From contig JAEWIE010000005.1 of NCBI GenBank assembly GCA_023387375.1, positions 1 to 32,498 on the forward strand: a stretch of DNA of 32,498 bases. The letters are read 5' to 3'. Below, piece after piece: positions 15,585 through 23,346 of the stretch. Within the stretch, counting starts at the first letter, position 1. Each line of letters starts with the position of its first letter. The DNA comes from Bacteroidota bacterium. GTDB lineage: Bacteria > Bacteroidota > Bacteroidia > Flavobacteriales > Weeksellaceae. The position numbers and the translations under genes are program-made. The notes beneath the pieces were generated by a model. That model searched no databases, was not told the DNA's origin, and saw nothing but the letters and a program-made list of their open reading frames with translations.

Positions 15585-17987
15585 TTACTTATTAAAGCAT
15601 TTGTCTAGGAATTGTTCTTGCTCCCAAAGTGTGTGAAGAACAGATTCTTTCGCTGCATATCCATGCGCTTCTAAAGGAAGCAGTACCATTCTTACGGGTG
15701 CTCCTAAATTCTTTAAAGCTTGGAAGTAACGCTCCGTCTGTAAAGTAAAGGTTCCTGGGTTGTTGTCTGCATCTCCATGAATTAAAAGCAGCGGAGTTTT
15801 CATTTTGTCCGCATGCATGAACGGTGACATAGTGTTGTATAAATCTGGATTGTCCCAATAGTTTCTTTGCTCTCTTTGGAAACCAAATGGTGTAAGGGTT
15901 CTATTGTAAGCACCACTTCTTGCTATTCCACAAGTGTAGTCTTTTGAATGCGTAAGAAGGTTTCCAGTCATAAAGGCTCCGTACGAGTGACCTCCTACAG
16001 CTACTTTTGTGCGGTCGATATACCCGAGTTTATCTACGGCGTCAATGGCAGCTCTACCGTTAGCTACAAGCTGAGGTATGAAAGTATCATTCGGCTCTGT
16101 CGTTCCTTCCCCCACGATTGGGAACGCGGCGTCGTCTAAGACAGCGTATCCTTTGGTCACCCAATAGATAAACGACCCGTAACTTGGGAATGTGAAATCA
16201 TTCGGATTCTGAGTGCTTTGACCTGCTGTTTTCTTGTCTTTGTACTCGGTTGGATAAGCCCATATAAGAAGAGGTAATTTCTCCTTTTTACTTACTCTGT
16301 CGTAATTTGCAGGTAAATATAGCGTACCACTTAATTGAACTCCATCGGGACGCGTGTAAGTAATTACTTCCTTATATACGTTTCCTAAGCTCTCGAAAGG
16401 ATTTTCAAAATGTGTAAGGGCGGTTGCTTTTCCACTTTTGATGTTTCGAACGTATGTATTTGGATATTCTTTCGCAGATTCCTGAGATACAAGGATCGTT
16501 CCTTTCTTAATGTCAATAATATCGATAATATCTTCTTTCGCTCCTTTTAGAGAAGACGTATAGAGTCTTTTCTTTGCAAGGGTTTTAAAATCTTGCTCAT
16601 CTACAAATGGCTTCTGCCCTTCTTTTGTAAACCCATCTCCAATGAGAAGCGTTTTTCCATTCTGTACATCGATTACACTTTGGCCCCATTCGTTGCGAGC
16701 ACGGTTATAGGAACCTGGATCGCTGTAAATATCCTGTGAGTTTCTATCCTCAAGAACTTTTGAATTACCTGTGTTTAAATCCACTAAGAAAGATTTGGTA
16801 TTTCTAGTGTCGTACCAGCTTTCATGCACAAGAGCATAATTTGAATTGGTCCATGAAATTCCAGCGTAGCGCTGCTTGGTTTTAAAGAAAGGCACTGGAT
16901 TTTGAGTGAACGGCGCATCCCAAGTAGAGATTTGATCTCTATACTCTACTTCTTTTGCAGGATCCCCTCCGTCTAATGCTTCGGTAAACACTAAAGTGGA
17001 AGGCTTATCACTTCTCCAATACATGCTTCTTTTTCCCATCCGAACAGCAGAAAATCCTTTTGGCATGATTTCGTTTCTAGGCACTTCATTTACCACTTTC
17101 ACTTCTTTTCCTGATTCATCATAGACAGTACTTACCATTGGGAATCGGCTAAGAGGCACAATATAGGAGTACGGTTTTTGAATGGTGGTAGAAAGAAGAT
17201 ACTTTCCATCAGGAGAAAAGCTTAAAGAAGAGTAAATCGCTTTGTCTTTGTAAAGACTGCTCTCCCCTTTTAGATTCACTTTGTGAAGCTCAGAGTGGGT
17301 CAGTGCATCAAAATTAGCTTCATCCTGAGGATTACTTAGTAAATCCTGGTAGGTTCTATTCTGAGAGACTCTACCATCGGAATTCGAAACGATGGGCCCT
17401 TTCGGTAAATCCTTTGAAGGGTCAATTAATTTAGGTCGATCTGCAGGAATCACTTTTATAAGTAGATTCTCTGAATCTTTAAACCAAAGGTATGGTGATC
17501 CTAAGTTTGCATTTAAATTGTCAGAGGTGATTTTTGTAGCAGTGGCTGATTTCATATCCACTACCCAGAGCTCTACTCCACTTGCAGTCGTGTTAGTGAA
17601 AGCAAGTTTTGTTTCATCTGGAGAGAATCCAAAATTCGCAATTTTTGCATCCGAAGGAAGCCCTTTAACTTGAACTTCAGACTTATCGGTTAGCTTGCGT
17701 ACTTTTATATTGTTGACATACGTGGTGCTACTTGAAATATTGGTTACAGGATTAATCCTTAATCCTCCCAAACGCATTTCCTCTTGGTTTAATTCGTCGA
17801 GGGTTTTGTAGGTGTTTCGGTAGGTGAAAACCATCCATTCTCTCCCACTGTCCATAAAGACTGAAGGAGCTCTTTCGTAATCTGCGAGTTTAAGAATCGA
17901 GGCAGAAGGTTTTTGGTAAGTAATGTTTTCCTGAGCCGTCGAAAGGCCCATGAATGCCAGAAGTACGGCGGTTAATTTTAACTTCAT
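15585..17987 (-). CDS. S9-family serine peptidase (prolyl oligopeptidase superfamily), secreted
   Basis: This 800-residue protein has signal peptide MKLKLTAVLLAFMGLSTAQ, so it is exported. Residues about 30-520 look like a beta-propeller (repeats such as IANFGFSPDETKLAFTN and YSSLSFSPDGKYLLSTT). The last 260 residues are an alpha/beta-hydrolase domain: GGHSYGAF (Ser668), IHGDADNNPG (Asp741) and EAHGYAA (His775) form the expected catalytic triad. Such enzymes cleave short peptides, often after Pro, Ala or Glu; the exact specificity is not shown. The closest type by layout is the S9 glutamyl/prolyl peptidase group widespread in Bacteroidota. It is a single-gene unit with its own terminator. CGAAAATA at 18005-18012 is an imperfect -7 box for it. 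Confidence 0.93.
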   Translation of the reverse strand: MKLKLTAVLLAFMGLSTAQENITYQKPSASILKLADYERAPSVFMDSGREWMVFTYRNTYKTLDELNQEEMRLGGLRINPVTNISSSTTYVNNIKVRKLTDKSEVQVKGLPSDAKIANFGFSPDETKLAFTNTTASGVELWVVDMKSATATKITSDNLNANLGSPYLWFKDSENLLIKVIPADRPKLIDPSKDLPKGPIVSNSDGRVSQNRTYQDLLSNPQDEANFDALTHSELHKVNLKGESSLYKDKAIYSSLSFSPDGKYLLSTTIQKPYSYIVPLSRFPMVSTVYDESGKEVKVVNEVPRNEIMPKGFSAVRMGKRSMYWRSDKPSTLVFTEALDGGDPAKEVEYRDQISTWDAPFTQNPVPFFKTKQRYAGISWTNSNYALVHESWYDTRNTKSFLVDLNTGNSKVLEDRNSQDIYSDPGSYNRARNEWGQSVIDVQNGKTLLIGDGFTKEGQKPFVDEQDFKTLAKKRLYTSSLKGAKEDIIDIIDIKKGTILVSQESAKEYPNTYVRNIKSGKATALTHFENPFESLGNVYKEVITYTRPDGVQLSGTLYLPANYDRVSKKEKLPLLIWAYPTEYKDKKTAGQSTQNPNDFTFPSYGSFIYWVTKGYAVLDDAAFPIVGEGTTEPNDTFIPQLVANGRAAIDAVDKLGYIDRTKVAVGGHSYGAFMTGNLLTHSKDYTCGIARSGAYNRTLTPFGFQREQRNYWDNPDLYNTMSPFMHADKMKTPLLLIHGDADNNPGTFTLQTERYFQALKNLGAPVRMVLLPLEAHGYAAKESVLHTLWEQEQFLDKCFNK

Positions 17988-18130
17988 AGTTTATACAATT
18001 TGCTCGAAAATAAGGAAATTAAATCAAACTACTAGCATATGCATAACAAATTGATGACGATTTTTTTAAAGTCTTATCTAATTATTAACAAATGTGCGTT
18101 ATGCCTAATTGAAATAGGTTTAAAAAGTGC

Positions 18131-18157
18131 AAAAAAGCCGCTCATAGGCCGTGAGCG
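18131..18157 (-). terminator. Probable terminator of the DoxX-family gene
   Basis: On the reverse strand CGCTCA / TGAGCG (18152-18157 with 18139-18144, 7-base loop) is followed by GCTTTTTTGC. The stem is short, so confidence is moderate. It lies about 100 bases after the stop at 18254. Confidence 0.55.
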
Positions 18158-18253
18158 AAATTTTAATTTGTTGCGAAATAAACAAGGGAAGTTTTGACTA
18201 CAAAAAATGGAATATCACTTAAAAGAGTCTGGCAAAAAGAAAATAGACTTGCT

Positions 18254-18685
18254 TTACCAAGCGCTTCTTTCTCTTCTCTTTGTAATCATGCCATCGACCG
18301 AAAACTTACCTGGACCAAATGCCATTAATAGAAGATAAACGCTTAAATAAAGAAGTGCCATTTCACGATCACTGAAAGTAGCCCCACTGTGCACAACAAA
18401 AGAGATGACAAAGGTAAGACCAATAAGGAAAATGAGCGCTCCCCTAGTGAAAAGTCCAAGAATAATAAAGATGGAACATACGACTTCTACAAAAACACAT
18501 AATCCTAATGTGAACTCCTGTCCTAAACCTAGTAGGTTATAGAATTCAATAGGCTCCCCAGAGGAGAGCTTCATAATCTTCGGAAATCCATGAGAAATCA
18601 TACCAAAGCCGATAAAGAGTCGTACCACTAGTAAAAGAAAGTCATTTACACGGGAATGGTGGTGGATAGAAGTCAGAAAATTCAT
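18254..18685 (-). CDS. DoxX-family membrane protein
   Basis: This 143-residue protein has four hydrophobic segments. It begins FLLLVVRLFIGFGMISHGFP, the start typical of DoxX/DUF4383-like small membrane proteins, and continues with LGLGQEFTLGLCVFVEVVCS, LIFLIGLTFVISFVVHSG and LLYLSVYLLLMAFGPGKFSVD. DoxX proteins sit in the inner membrane and have been linked to quinone or redox stress functions, but no reaction is certain. The start is at 18685, 21 bases after an exact -7 box. It is transcribed alone, with a weak terminator downstream. Confidence 0.88.
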   Translation of the reverse strand: MNFLTSIHHHSRVNDFLLLVVRLFIGFGMISHGFPKIMKLSSGEPIEFYNLLGLGQEFTLGLCVFVEVVCSIFIILGLFTRGALIFLIGLTFVISFVVHSGATFSDREMALLYLSVYLLLMAFGPGKFSVDGMITKRRERSAW

Positions 18686-18705
18686 AGATAGTAGTGATTT
18701 GATAA

Positions 18706-18713
18706 CAAAACTA
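18706..18713 (-). promoter_or_regulatory. -7 promoter box for the DoxX-family gene
   Basis: The reverse strand reads TAGTTTTG, an exact TAnnTTTG match, 20 bases before the ATG. A TTTG element about 24 bases further upstream is slightly too far for an ideal -33. Confidence 0.5.
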
Positions 18714-18754
18714 AGAAAAAACCTTTAGACCACGAGGCAAATTGCACAATGCTT

Positions 18755-19636
18755 TTAACGATAGCCGAAATTTTTAAGATCGCGTTCGTTTTTACGCCAG
18801 TCTTTTTTGACTTTGACAAACAGATTCAAATGAATTTTTTTGTCAAAGAATTTTTCAAGATCTAGTCTGGCTTGAGTCCCCACTTTTTTGATGGCTTCGC
18901 CCTTGTGGCCAATGATAATTCCCTTTTGAGTTTCTCTCTCTACATAAATAATGGAATCAATGACAATGGCTCCCTGCTTTTCGATAAATTGTTCGGTAAC
19001 CACTTCCACCGAATAAGGAATTTCCTTTTCGTAATTCAGAAGTATTTTCTCCCGAATGGCTTCGTTTACAAAAAATCGCTCAGGCTTGTCCGTGTACTGT
19101 GTTTTATCGTAATACGGCGGATTAATTGGCAGCAAAGACTTAAGCTTTGGAAGAATTAACTCTGTGTTCACTCCTTCAATGGCGGAGATCGGAAGAATTT
19201 CTGCTTTTGGAATTTTCTGGTGCCAGTAGTCAATTACCGCTTCCATCGCTTTTTGATCAGAGATATCGATCTTATTGATAAGAATAAGGACCGGAACTGG
19301 AATTTTATTGAGCTTTTCAATCAAAAATTCAGAAGGATCCGTTTTGTCCGTGATATCCACAATAAAAAGAAAGACATCGGCATCCTGAAGGGAATCTTTT
19401 ACAAAATCCATCATCTTTTCTTGTAGACCGTACTTGGGATCAAGGACTCCAGGGGTATCTGAGAAAACAATCTGAACATCCTCCTCATTGTAGATACCAA
19501 AGATTCGATGACGCGTGGTTTGCGCCTTCTGGGTCACGATGGCAAGCTTCTCTCCCATCAGGGCATTGAGAAGGGTTGATTTTCCTGCATTGGGTTTCCC
19601 CACGATATTAACAAATCCAGCTTTGTGCGTATTCAC
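18755..19636 (-). CDS. era: GTPase Era
   Basis: This 293-residue protein has the full G domain: G1 GKPNAGKST (13-21), switch-region QTTRHRIFG, G3 SDTPGVLD, G4 INKID and G5 ISAIEG. It is followed by the type II KH domain (IYVERETQKGIIIGHKGEAI, then KKVGTQARLDLEKFF). Era binds 16S rRNA near its 3' end and assists 30S subunit assembly at the membrane or in the cytoplasm. Length and motif order match the family closely. The start at 19636 is supported by a -7 box 23 bases upstream. It is transcribed separately from the methyltransferase gene upstream of it, whose stop is only 46 bases away. Confidence 0.98.
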   Translation of the reverse strand: MNTHKAGFVNIVGKPNAGKSTLLNALMGEKLAIVTQKAQTTRHRIFGIYNEEDVQIVFSDTPGVLDPKYGLQEKMMDFVKDSLQDADVFLFIVDITDKTDPSEFLIEKLNKIPVPVLILINKIDISDQKAMEAVIDYWHQKIPKAEILPISAIEGVNTELILPKLKSLLPINPPYYDKTQYTDKPERFFVNEAIREKILLNYEKEIPYSVEVVTEQFIEKQGAIVIDSIIYVERETQKGIIIGHKGEAIKKVGTQARLDLEKFFDKKIHLNLFVKVKKDWRKNERDLKNFGYR

Positions 19637-19658
19637 GGCAATAATTTTAAAGTAAGCG

Positions 19659-19666
19659 CAAAGTTA
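19659..19666 (-). promoter_or_regulatory. -7 promoter box for era
   Basis: The reverse strand reads TAACTTTG, an exact match to TAnnTTTG, 22 bases before the ATG at 19636. It lies between the methyltransferase stop and era. Confidence 0.6.
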
Positions 19667-19682
19667 AGGATAAAATACCGAT

Positions 19683-20450
19683 TTATTTTTTTCGAACAAT
19701 TGGTAGAATTTCGTTCTCGCTTAGTCCATAGCGCTTTTGCTCCTCTTTCGAGAAAGTCTTCGAGTATTCTAGTATCTCTACTTCAAATCCTACAGACTCA
19801 AGTCGCGAAAAGTAATCCATTCCGTACCATCTGACGTGATCATACTGTCCAAAATGAATTTGTCTTTGCTTGGGATCTGTAATGGAGAAATCCTCATAGG
19901 TTTCTGGATTAGTTCTTTTTAAAGGAACTTGAAGGATTCCCCAACCCCCTGGTTTTAAGACGCGATAGAGCTCTTTCATTGCCTTTTTGTCCTCTATAAT
20001 ATGTTCAAGTACATGGTTACAAAAGACCACATCAAATTCTTCGTTTTGAAAGGGCAAATGAAGTAAATCAGCTTTCACATCCACAATGGGAGAATACAGA
20101 TCAGCAGAGACATAATTAAGATTTTTCATGCGTTTAAAACGCTTGAAAAAGGCCTGTTCGGGTGCCATATGAAGGACTTTCAGAGAATCTGAAAAAAAAG
20201 AGGTTTCTTTCTCTAGATAGAGCCACATCTGACGATGCCTCTCCAAACTTAGAGTTCCTGGCGCTAAAGCGCCCGCTCTTGATTTTCCATACCCGTAGGG
20301 TAGAAATGTTCGATAGGATCGTCCATCGATAGGATCCGTGAATTTATTTCCTTTAAACCAGAGATAAAGCAGGGGTCTAAGTGCTAAACTCAGCCGAATT
20401 AAAACCGGCCGAGGCAAAGCATTTAGAAGGTATTTCGCTACTTTCTGCAT
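19683..20450 (-). CDS. Class I SAM-dependent methyltransferase with unusual motif I
   Basis: This 255-residue protein has a methyltransferase core at about 85-200: VLHMAPEQAF in place of motif I, VSADLYSPIVDVKADLLHLP as the acidic strand and motif II region, FDVVFCNHVLEHI as motif IV, and LYRVLKPGGWGILQVPL as post-motif. The usual glycine-rich ExGxGxG loop is absent, replaced by HMAPEQ. The first 60 residues are basic and hydrophobic (LLNALPRPVLIRLSLALRPL) and could touch the membrane. Such Methyltransf_11-type proteins methylate small molecules, lipids or cell-wall sugars; the substrate here is unknown. Its ATG follows the stop of the methionine aminopeptidase gene with no gap, so the two are co-transcribed. 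Confidence 0.85.
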   Translation of the reverse strand: MQKVAKYLLNALPRPVLIRLSLALRPLLYLWFKGNKFTDPIDGRSYRTFLPYGYGKSRAGALAPGTLSLERHRQMWLYLEKETSFFSDSLKVLHMAPEQAFFKRFKRMKNLNYVSADLYSPIVDVKADLLHLPFQNEEFDVVFCNHVLEHIIEDKKAMKELYRVLKPGGWGILQVPLKRTNPETYEDFSITDPKQRQIHFGQYDHVRWYGMDYFSRLESVGFEVEILEYSKTFSKEEQKRYGLSENEILPIVRKK

Positions 20451-21260
20451 CTAGAAATCTAGCGTGAAAGGCGCTTCTTCGTCGGATTCGATTCCAAGCG
20501 CTTCATAAATATATTTATATGTAGAAAGAAGTATAGGTTTTCCTCCTATAATACATACATCATGTTCAAAATGAGCAGAAGGTTTGTTATCAAGTGTGGT
20601 CACAGTCCATCCGTCCGAATGAAACTTCACCTTTTCCGTTCCTAGGTTAATCATCGGTTCAATAGCGAGCGCTATTCCATCTTTTAAAACTTTTCCACTC
20701 CCTTTCTTGCCGTAATTAGGCACCTGTGGATCTTCGTGCATTTTTCTACCGAGTCCATGTCCTACAAGTTCTCTCACCACTCCGTAACCGTGCGATTCAC
20801 AATAGGACTGAATAGCAAAAGAAATATCGCCAACACGTTTTCCTCGAATGCACTGCTCAATTCCTTTGTATAGAGATTCTTTTGTCACTCTTAGGAGTTT
20901 TTTGACTTCTTCATCAACTTCTCCTACTTCAAAAGAATAAGCGTGGTCTCCATAAAACCCGTTCATGTAAACTCCACAATCCACAGACAAAATATCTCCC
21001 TCTTTTAAAGGTTTATCATTAGGGATTCCGTGCACTACTTCTTCGTTCGGAGAAATACAAAGGTTCTTTGGAAATCCATACATTCCTAAAAATGCAGGTT
21101 CTCCCCCATGATCACGGATAAAATCTCCTGCGATCTTGTCAATATAATTGGTGGTTACCCCCGGTTTAATTTCCGTGGCAACCATTCCAAGGGTTTTCGA
21201 AACTAACTGCGCACTCTCACGCATTAGCCTTAGTTCTTCTATGCTTTTTAGTTGTATCAT
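20451..21260 (-). CDS. map: Methionine aminopeptidase, type I
   Basis: This 269-residue cytoplasmic enzyme removes the initiator Met from new proteins. All five metal ligands of the pita-bread fold are visible: Asp94 (LSVDCGVYMNG), Asp105 (YGDHAYSF), His168 (ELVGHGLGRKMHEDP), Glu201 (LAIEPMIN) and Glu232 (AHFEHDVCI). His175 in RKMHEDP is the further conserved active-site residue. It is a few residues longer than short bacterial forms at the C-terminus (IYEALGIESDEEAPFTLDF). The start lies 6 bases after the HAD-phosphatase stop, and the methyltransferase gene follows without a gap, forming a three-gene operon. Confidence 0.97.
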   Translation of the reverse strand: MIQLKSIEELRLMRESAQLVSKTLGMVATEIKPGVTTNYIDKIAGDFIRDHGGEPAFLGMYGFPKNLCISPNEEVVHGIPNDKPLKEGDILSVDCGVYMNGFYGDHAYSFEVGEVDEEVKKLLRVTKESLYKGIEQCIRGKRVGDISFAIQSYCESHGYGVVRELVGHGLGRKMHEDPQVPNYGKKGSGKVLKDGIALAIEPMINLGTEKVKFHSDGWTVTTLDNKPSAHFEHDVCIIGGKPILLSTYKYIYEALGIESDEEAPFTLDF

Positions 21261-21266
21261 ATTCTT

Positions 21267-21701
21267 TTACCAAAAAAGGCCTTTTTTCTTTTCTTTTTTC
21301 ATTTTTGAAAATGCAAGAACTTCCCCTCCTTCTACTCGAAATTCAATTTTTTCGTCTATGATTCTGTAAATCTCACCCCAACCTGGAAATCCTCCTAAGT
21401 TGCGATCGTCGATAAACAAATCGGCATCAATTTTACGAGAGGCGTTCTTCTCATCAAAGATTTCCCCTTCAAAACTTGAATTGACACTATAGAATTCCAC
21501 TCCGTGCTTACGACAAAATTCGATGGCTTCTTCAAGCTCTTTGCCACTACGGTAAGTCCATAGAATCAGGCGATACCCCTCACTTTGGAGTTTTTTCAAG
21601 GTTTCGAATGCAAATATTTTTGGTTTTCCGATACCCGGATAAGCATCGTCTACAATAGTACCGTCGAAATCAATCGCCAGTTTTTTATTGCTTTTCATCA
21701 T
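21267..21701 (-). CDS. Small HAD-superfamily phosphatase (BT0820-like)
   Basis: This protein is about 144 residues from the ATG at 21699-21701; a second ATG follows directly at 21698. HAD motif I is AIDFDGTIVDD (nucleophile Asp plus acid/base Asp), motif II region is LILWTYRSGKELEEA, and motif IV is ADLFIDDRNLGG. It lacks a large cap domain and so resembles the small Bacteroidota HAD group typified by BT0820. A phosphomonoester substrate is expected, but none can be named. The frame is open upstream to 21806, but an extended start would overlap the desaturase gene and cross the terminator and promoter at 21723-21766, so the short start is preferred. It heads the operon HAD-map-methyltransferase. 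Confidence 0.87.
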   Translation of the reverse strand: MMKSNKKLAIDFDGTIVDDAYPGIGKPKIFAFETLKKLQSEGYRLILWTYRSGKELEEAIEFCRKHGVEFYSVNSSFEGEIFDEKNASRKIDADLFIDDRNLGGFPGWGEIYRIIDEKIEFRVEGGEVLAFSKMKKEKKKGLFW

Positions 21702-21722
21702 ATTCAAACTATTTTCCGAGTG

Positions 21723-21756
21723 CAAAGGTACAAAAAAAGAGCCGGATGTTTTCAAA
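21723..21756 (-). promoter_or_regulatory. Promoter of the HAD-map-methyltransferase operon
   Basis: On the reverse strand a -33 TTTG (21753-21756) is followed 22 bases later by the exact -7 box TACCTTTG (21723-21730). The box ends 21 bases before the ATG at 21701. The -33 element lies in the loop of the desaturase terminator. Confidence 0.65.
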
Positions 21757-21766
21757 ACTCCAGCTC
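21732..21766 (-). terminator. Terminator of the acyl-ACP desaturase gene
   Basis: On the reverse strand GAGCTGGA (21759-21766) pairs with TCCGGCTC (21739-21746), including one U-G pair. The inner GTTTT/AAAAC extends the stem. It is followed by TTTTTTTG. It lies 24 bases after the stop at 21791. Confidence 0.8.
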
Positions 21767-21790
21767 CTCTAAGTTGCTTATTCTGCTTTC

Positions 21791-22768
21791 TTAACTGCGA
21801 ACCCATTTGAATTTATACTCCTGATCTGGAGTGGAAATCCGGTCGGTTACTCTTTGAAGTCGAGCAGGCAGTTTCATAAGGTATTCCTGCGCTTTTTGAG
21901 CAGACTCTGAAAGTTGGTTAAAATGCTCAATTTTCCAGTCGTCAAGAAGCTGTTTAAGGATATCAATATAGTCCTGCGCAGTGTAGACCATACAGCGCTG
22001 TGCTGCGTCTGAAAAATGAGACCAAAGCTCTCCTGCTTTTTGTCCACTTTCTCTCATCATATGGGCAGGCATGACAATTTTCTTTCTCATCATGTCTTCA
22101 AAGGCAAGCATCATTTCGGAAGGATCTAGTTCAAAAATACGAGTCACAAAATGCTTATAAGCTTTAGCATGTCTCGCTTCATCCGCTGCAATCACGGCGC
22201 ACATTTTTGCAAGTTTCTTATTTCCGCTTTGTTTGGCGAAGGTTCCCACACGTCTGTGTGAAAAATTCGTGGCTAATTCTTGGAAACTTGTATACACAAA
22301 GTTTCGGTACGGATCTGCGGACGTTCCAAGATCAAAACCATCTTGAATCAGATATTGAGTGGTAATTTCCACTTCACGCATATTTACCCTTCCACAAAGG
22401 TATAGGTACTTGTTAAGCAAATCTCCGTGTCTGTTTTCCTCTGCAGTCCACGAACGGACCCACTGGCTCCATCCTTCTCTTTTTTCCTGTTCTACTCCAT
22501 CGATTCCCATAATCCAACTTTCGTAGCTTGGTAGGGCTTCCTCTGTAATACAGTCTCCAATTAGAGTCACGAATAAATCGTATTCCATGTCCTGCGCAAA
22601 ATGCTGCAGCTCCTGGACGTCAATATGAAACGTTTCACTTGTAGGATCTGGAAGAAAATCAGTAGGTTGCCATATTTTCTCTACAGGCGTTAAGTATTTA
22701 TCGATAAAAGAATTGACCTCGGGACTTAAAGATCTCATGACCTCTTGCCTCACTAATTTATTGTACAT
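21791..22768 (-). CDS. Acyl-ACP desaturase (soluble di-iron, stearoyl-ACP desaturase family)
   Basis: This 325-residue protein carries both di-iron motifs of the ferritin-like family: EENRH (110-114) and DEARH (196-200), with further ligands in YESWIMGIDGVEQ and SFQELATNFSHRR. The C-terminal part (YTAQDYIDILKQLLDDW) is helical. The enzyme inserts a cis double bond into acyl chains bound to acyl carrier protein, using O2 and a reduced ferredoxin-type donor in the cytoplasm, and helps set membrane fluidity. Length is close to the bacterial family. The gene is the last chromosomal gene before the metal-resistance block and has its own strong terminator. No exact -7 box was found upstream. Confidence 0.94.
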   Translation of the reverse strand: MYNKLVRQEVMRSLSPEVNSFIDKYLTPVEKIWQPTDFLPDPTSETFHIDVQELQHFAQDMEYDLFVTLIGDCITEEALPSYESWIMGIDGVEQEKREGWSQWVRSWTAEENRHGDLLNKYLYLCGRVNMREVEITTQYLIQDGFDLGTSADPYRNFVYTSFQELATNFSHRRVGTFAKQSGNKKLAKMCAVIAADEARHAKAYKHFVTRIFELDPSEMMLAFEDMMRKKIVMPAHMMRESGQKAGELWSHFSDAAQRCMVYTAQDYIDILKQLLDDWKIEHFNQLSESAQKAQEYLMKLPARLQRVTDRISTPDQEYKFKWVRS

Positions 22769-22823
22769 TGAGTTGATTTCTGGGGTGCAAGATAGTTAAA
22801 TTATTATTTTTACGTAAAAAGAT

Positions 22824-22850
22824 TAATAAAGCCGAAATCGGCTAATAAAG
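22824..22850. repeat. Palindrome flanked by 8-base direct repeats
   Basis: AGCCGA-AA-TCGGCT (22830-22843) is a 14-base inverted repeat. TAATAAAG occurs on either side (22824-22831 and 22843-22850), partly overlapping the arms. It lies in the gap between the desaturase and the metal-resistance block. Confidence 0.45.
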
Positions 22851-22942
22851 AGTAGTTTACAAGAGTGGAAAACTCTATCGGTAACTTACTGCACTTGCTT
22901 TCATTTGATTACCTTGTAAATCATTACTGCAAATGTAATAAA

Positions 22943-23254
22943 TTAATGGGTAAAGTACATTACTGCTTTACCCATTTTCAGTGCGTGAGGAACATTTGCT
23001 GGCATAATAATGCAGTCCCCTTTTTTCAAATTATGTAAATTGCCTGAAATGGTTATTTCTGTTTCGCCATCCAAAATCTGCACAATGGCATCATAAGGCG
23101 TTTTATGCTCCGATAGCCCCTGTTCTTTGTCAAACGAGAACAAAGTCAAATTTCCACCTTTGCTTTTAGTTATCTGCTTGCTGATAACCCCGCCGTTTGT
23201 GTATTCAATTGTATCTTCGAGATTGAAAATGGTTTCTTTTTCAAATGTTGCCAT
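22943..23254 (-). CDS. Cupin-domain protein
   Basis: This 103-residue protein forms a single cupin barrel. Visible strands are GGNLTLFSFDKEQGLSEHKT (first cupin motif, with His in SEHKT), AIVQILDGETEITISGNLHN and KKGDCIIMPANVPHALKM (second motif, His in PHAL). Small cupins of this type bind a metal ion and often act as sensors, isomerases or dioxygenases; no reaction is known for this one. The last residues (GKAVMYFTH) differ from the usual hydrophobic ending of related small cupins and are encoded by an inverted repeat, so the original C-terminus may have been altered. It lies 92 bases after the P-type ATPase but has its own promoter. Confidence 0.85.
   Translation of the reverse strand: MATFEKETIFNLEDTIEYTNGGVISKQITKSKGGNLTLFSFDKEQGLSEHKTPYDAIVQILDGETEITISGNLHNLKKGDCIIMPANVPHALKMGKAVMYFTH
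22945..22976. repeat. Inverted repeat over the end of the cupin gene
   Basis: Perfect 11-base arms AATGGGTAAAG (22945-22955) and CTTTACCCATT (22966-22976) enclose 10 bases. The repeat covers the last ten codons of the cupin gene. No T-run follows on the gene strand, so it is not a standard terminator. CATTACTGC in its loop recurs at 22922-22930. Confidence 0.6.
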
Positions 23255-23281
23255 ATTATTTTATCTTTTTAAATCCCGTTA

Positions 23282-23297
23282 GTTAGTATTCGCTAAC
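23282..23297. promoter_or_regulatory. Inverted repeat at the cupin promoter, candidate operator
   Basis: GTTAG (23282-23286) and CTAAC (23293-23297) are inverted arms around 6 bases. They overlap the expected transcription start next to the -7 box. A repressor bound here would block transcription. Confidence 0.45.
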
Positions 23298-23326
23298 AAA
23301 AGTAGAAGTAGTTTTTTAATTGACAA
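23297..23326 (-). promoter_or_regulatory. Promoter of the cupin gene
   Basis: On the reverse strand TTG (23324-23326) is followed after 19 bases by the exact -7 box TACTTTTG (23297-23304). The start codon is 42 bases further on at 23254. Confidence 0.65.
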
Positions 23327-23346
23327 TGTTTTCTTGAGAAAAAAAC

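Noticed and set aside
21702..21806. N-terminal extension of the HAD phosphatase
   Set aside because: The extension crosses a terminator and a promoter, overlaps the desaturase gene and has no HAD-like sequence.
22769..22942. tRNA gene or attachment site at the border of the metal block
   Set aside because: No cloverleaf or CCA-like end could be built on either strand; only short inverted repeats are present.
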